Shown piece after piece: positions 61,957 to 64,000 of a stretch of 64,000 bases of DNA; the first letter of the stretch is position 1; each line of letters starts with the position of its first letter. The notes under the pieces were generated by a model, which saw only the letters and a list, made by a program, of their open reading frames with translations, made no database searches and was not told where the DNA came from. The translations under genes and the position numbers were made by a program. The stretch covers positions 1,408,872 to 1,472,871 of the forward strand of contig NZ_JACIEF010000001.1 of assembly GCF_014196715.1 (NCBI RefSeq), read 5' to 3'. The stretch comes from Pedobacter zeae (GTDB taxonomy: Bacteria > Bacteroidota > Bacteroidia > Sphingobacteriales > Sphingobacteriaceae).

Positions 61957-63039
61957 ATGAAAAACCAAATGCTTTTTTTAAAGTTCGCAAGTGTGATTTT
62001 GCTTACGGCTTTATGTATGACCAGTTGCAAGAAAATTGCCGAGGTGAATTCCAAAGAGGAAGAAACGTTTAATTCGGCCATAACCAAACGGAAAATCCAA
62101 GCCATACAGGCTATTGAAATTCCGCAAACACTTGCAAATGGCACCTTTTATATCATGAGTAGAACCAGTAGCAAGGTAATAGATGTGCCCGGAGGTCAAA
62201 ATGGCAACAATACCAGTGTATGGCAATGGGGAGGAACAGGCGGAACGAACCAGCAGTGGAAACTTACCGCCTTAGCTGGTGGATACTATAGCATAATCGG
62301 CGTGGAAAGCAACCGGGCACTGACTGCTGCCGACAATACAGATGGGGGTAATATTCAGATAAACGACTATACCGGGGCTAATAACCAGCAATGGCAGTTT
62401 GTAGCCTTAGGAAGTGGCTATTACCGCATCGTAAACAGGGCAAGCGGAAAGGTACTGGATTTATGGGGATCTTCATTAGATGATGGCGGCGATATCAACC
62501 AATATTCCTCGCATGGTGGCGAAAACCAGCAATGGGTTTTGGTGAAGATAAAATATAACGGACAGGTTGGCTGGACATGGACATCAACAAACGGTGTTCC
62601 TGCTGATGTGATTACCAGGATAACAAATGCCATGAACGATGCCTGTGCACGATACAATGCTGGTGCAGACTGGGCACCAAGAACACTTAATGTAAGTTAC
62701 AATACCGGTGTGCCTACTGCAGAAGCCAACGTAAACGGCGATATCCGTTTCGGAGGAAATACAAGTTACCAGAACGTGCGTACGGCCATGCACGAGATGG
62801 GACATTGCTATGGCGTAGGACAAACCGGGGGTTGGTATGACCTGACCAATGGAGGAACATACACTGGTGCGAATGGTATTGCAACCATCAGGGCGCTTGA
62901 AACACCCACCAGTAATATCAGTGCCGGAGGTGGCCACTTTTGGCCTTATGGATTGAATTATGACTCGGAATGGTCGGAAACAAATGCATTCAGACACGTT
63001 AAAGTTGTACGTGCCATGGATTTAGACGGCGTTTATTAG
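61957..63039 (+). CDS. Lipoprotein with ricin-type lectin and zinc metalloprotease domains
   Basis: This 360-residue lipoprotein has lipobox TALCMTSC (Cys24) then KKIAEVNSKEEE. Residues about 60-200 form a ricin-B beta-trefoil with three QxW motifs (NQQWKL, NQQWQF, NQQWVL). Residues about 205-360 are a metzincin-like protease: TAMHEMGHCYGVGQ supplies His279, Glu280 and His283, and a nearby tail with GGGHFWPYGLNYDSEWS may hold the third ligand. The lectin probably anchors the protease to glycan. It follows two palindromic elements and precedes a hairpin; the partner gene is unknown. Confidence 0.87.
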   Translation: MKNQMLFLKFASVILLTALCMTSCKKIAEVNSKEEETFNSAITKRKIQAIQAIEIPQTLANGTFYIMSRTSSKVIDVPGGQNGNNTSVWQWGGTGGTNQQWKLTALAGGYYSIIGVESNRALTAADNTDGGNIQINDYTGANNQQWQFVALGSGYYRIVNRASGKVLDLWGSSLDDGGDINQYSSHGGENQQWVLVKIKYNGQVGWTWTSTNGVPADVITRITNAMNDACARYNAGADWAPRTLNVSYNTGVPTAEANVNGDIRFGGNTSYQNVRTAMHEMGHCYGVGQTGGWYDLTNGGTYTGANGIATIRALETPTSNISAGGGHFWPYGLNYDSEWSETNAFRHVKVVRAMDLDGVY

Positions 63040-63628
63040 TTAGTTAGATAGATGAATGGCTTATGGGAGCGTTAGTGGAATAACCCAGGTTATACATTGA
63101 TGCTCCCAAGCTATTTTCCTCAAGGAATATAGCTTGGCCATCTTAAGAGAACGCATTGATTGTATAAAAATCAAATAGGAATGGCGCATCATTAATTTCC
63201 TTTCTTTACTCGTCTGTCTTACTTCGGCTTGCTGCCGCCAATGGGCTTCTCCTTTGGTACCAACAAGACCAGCAACCAAGCTAAATCTTTCTGGAAGCTA
63301 TCAACCTGAACTTGTTTCAGGTTTTTTTATGCGATCAGATTTTTACCTCCCCTTTCAGGTGGGCGTTTCGCTGTTTCTCAGTTGAAATGCCGATGCTGTT
63401 ACCGGAATATCGCTTGGTATCTTTTACCATGAATACGGCCACGAACAGCGCGTTGATTTCTCAACATAAATGAAAGAAAAAATAAATTAAACGTTACCAT
63501 AACATTTAACTTAAAATAACTAATTTAGAGGTAACAATGCAGAGCTTATGGCCCATCATTGCTGCTAACCAAATTCATAAGTCTAACCGGGATAGGATCA
63601 TGGATTCTTCAAAAAAAACTGATTAAGT
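63040..63628. other. Intergenic region with two hairpins
   Basis: This gap of about 590 bp contains CCAAGCTAT (63106-63114) paired with ATAGCTTGG (63129-63137), a stem without a T-run, and the terminator at 63303-63328. No gene with recognisable features was seen; a minus-strand 72-codon frame at 63061-63279 is unsupported. Confidence 0.5.
63303..63328 (+). terminator. Intrinsic terminator AACCTGAA/TTCAGGTT
   Basis: An 8-bp stem with a 5-nt loop ends in a run of seven T residues. It lies 264 bp beyond the metalloprotease stop, so it may end that transcript or one from an unseen unit. Confidence 0.75.
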
Positions 63629-64000
63629 ATGCCAAGATGCCTGCCATTATTATTATGCTGCCTGTTATTTATCACCGGGAATATTACGGCCGATCCATAC
63701 GAAACGCGCCTTTTTGGTATAAATGAAGGACTCTCCAATAATTCGGTAAGATGTATTTTTCAGGATCATTATGGTTATATGTGGTTTGGTACTTACGATG
63801 GACTGAACCGCTATGATGGGAGTGTTGTGAAGGTGTTCCGCAACCGGCTTAAAGATGATTATTCACTTCCGCATAACTATATTTATTGTATTGCCGAAGA
63901 TGCAGAAAACAACCTCTGGGTTGGCACGGGGCAAGGTTTAACCCTATACAATGCGCTAAGTGGAAAATTTGCGCCGGTATATTATTCATCCCTGCGAGGC
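63629..64000 (+). CDS. N-terminal part of a propeller-type sensor, probably hybrid two-component regulator (partial)
   Basis: The frame opens at the ATG at 63629 and runs off the window end after 124 codons. A signal peptide (PRCLPLLLCCLLFITGNITA) is followed by FGINEGLSNNSVRCIFQDHY and MWFGTYDGLNRYDGS, then IYCIAEDAENNLWVGTGQGL: these are two-component-regulator propeller repeats. Most Bacteroidota proteins starting this way are hybrid two-component sensors with kinase, receiver and AraC output, around 1300-1400 residues. They sense glycan fragments in the periplasm. The rest of the gene, and any PUL it controls, lies beyond the window. Confidence 0.85.
   Translation, partial: MPRCLPLLLCCLLFITGNITADPYETRLFGINEGLSNNSVRCIFQDHYGYMWFGTYDGLNRYDGSVVKVFRNRLKDDYSLPHNYIYCIAEDAENNLWVGTGQGLTLYNALSGKFAPVYYSSLRG

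Noticed and set aside
63061-63279. Minus-strand 72-codon frame with a WRQQ motif resembling transposase starts
   Set aside because: Only a few residues look like an IS66-type start, there are no terminal repeats, and the frame covers a hairpin and a terminator-rich gap.

Overview
The window looks like a chromosomal segment of a Bacteroidota soil or plant-associated bacterium of the Sphingobacteriaceae, close to Pedobacter. The basis is two SusC/SusD pairs, many SPII lipoproteins, GH36/GH43/GH95/GH97 enzymes, a FecR/ECF sigma pair, a Bacteroidota-type Hc1 histone and promoters of the TTTG-N19-21-TAnnTTTG class. No tRNA, rRNA, CRISPR array, phage or intact insertion sequence was recognised.

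Layout. (1) 1-844 is intergenic, with a ~340 bp direct duplication and a palindromic repeat. (2) 845-15511 is a ten-gene minus-strand run: ECF sigma, FecR, STN-type SusC, SusD, a DUF4843 lipoprotein, a PKD-like lipoprotein, a TlpA-type thioredoxin with DUF4369, an amidotransferase-like protein ending in a DsbD-alpha-like redox domain, a second TlpA and an HtrA-like protease. It looks like a sigma/anti-sigma controlled uptake locus coupled to periplasmic thiol chemistry. (3) 15830-23410 holds mostly housekeeping and regulatory genes: DUF1772, Hc1 histone, membrane AraC regulator, Crp/Fnr regulator, map, a KOW microprotein, an AI-2E permease and mnmE. A degenerate 300 bp tandem repeat lies before mnmE. 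(4) 24414-27191 encodes two exported lipoproteins (DUF3472; endonuclease/exonuclease/phosphatase) behind two LacI-type palindromes. An atypical-codon gene (27324) with a broken remnant follows.

(5) 28246-48889 (minus) is a polysaccharide utilisation locus: SusC, SusD, two discoidin-like surface lipoproteins, GH95, aldose 1-epimerase, GH97 and GH36, ending in a strong terminator. Next comes a separately promoted sugar MFS porter with a DUF5107-TPR protein. A divergent cupin-AraC regulator with a consensus promoter is the likely controller. The enzymes suggest removal of alpha-L-fucosyl/L-galactosyl and alpha-D-galactosyl groups outside the cytoplasm, import, and mutarotation by GalM.

(6) 50444-61500 is mixed: MBL hydrolase, a trans-aconitate methyltransferase-like gene flanked by ~60 bp repeats, a secreted PQQ-type dehydrogenase/cytochrome c fusion coupled to a TIM-barrel lipoprotein, then a decay zone with a degenerate mnmE fragment and a frameshifted TSUP permease, and a tandem GH43 protein. 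(7) 61957-64000 has a ricin-lectin/zinc-protease lipoprotein and the 5' end of a propeller-type sensor, probably a hybrid two-component system.

Family names come from recognising motifs by eye; no database search was run. Residue numbers follow the chosen starts.
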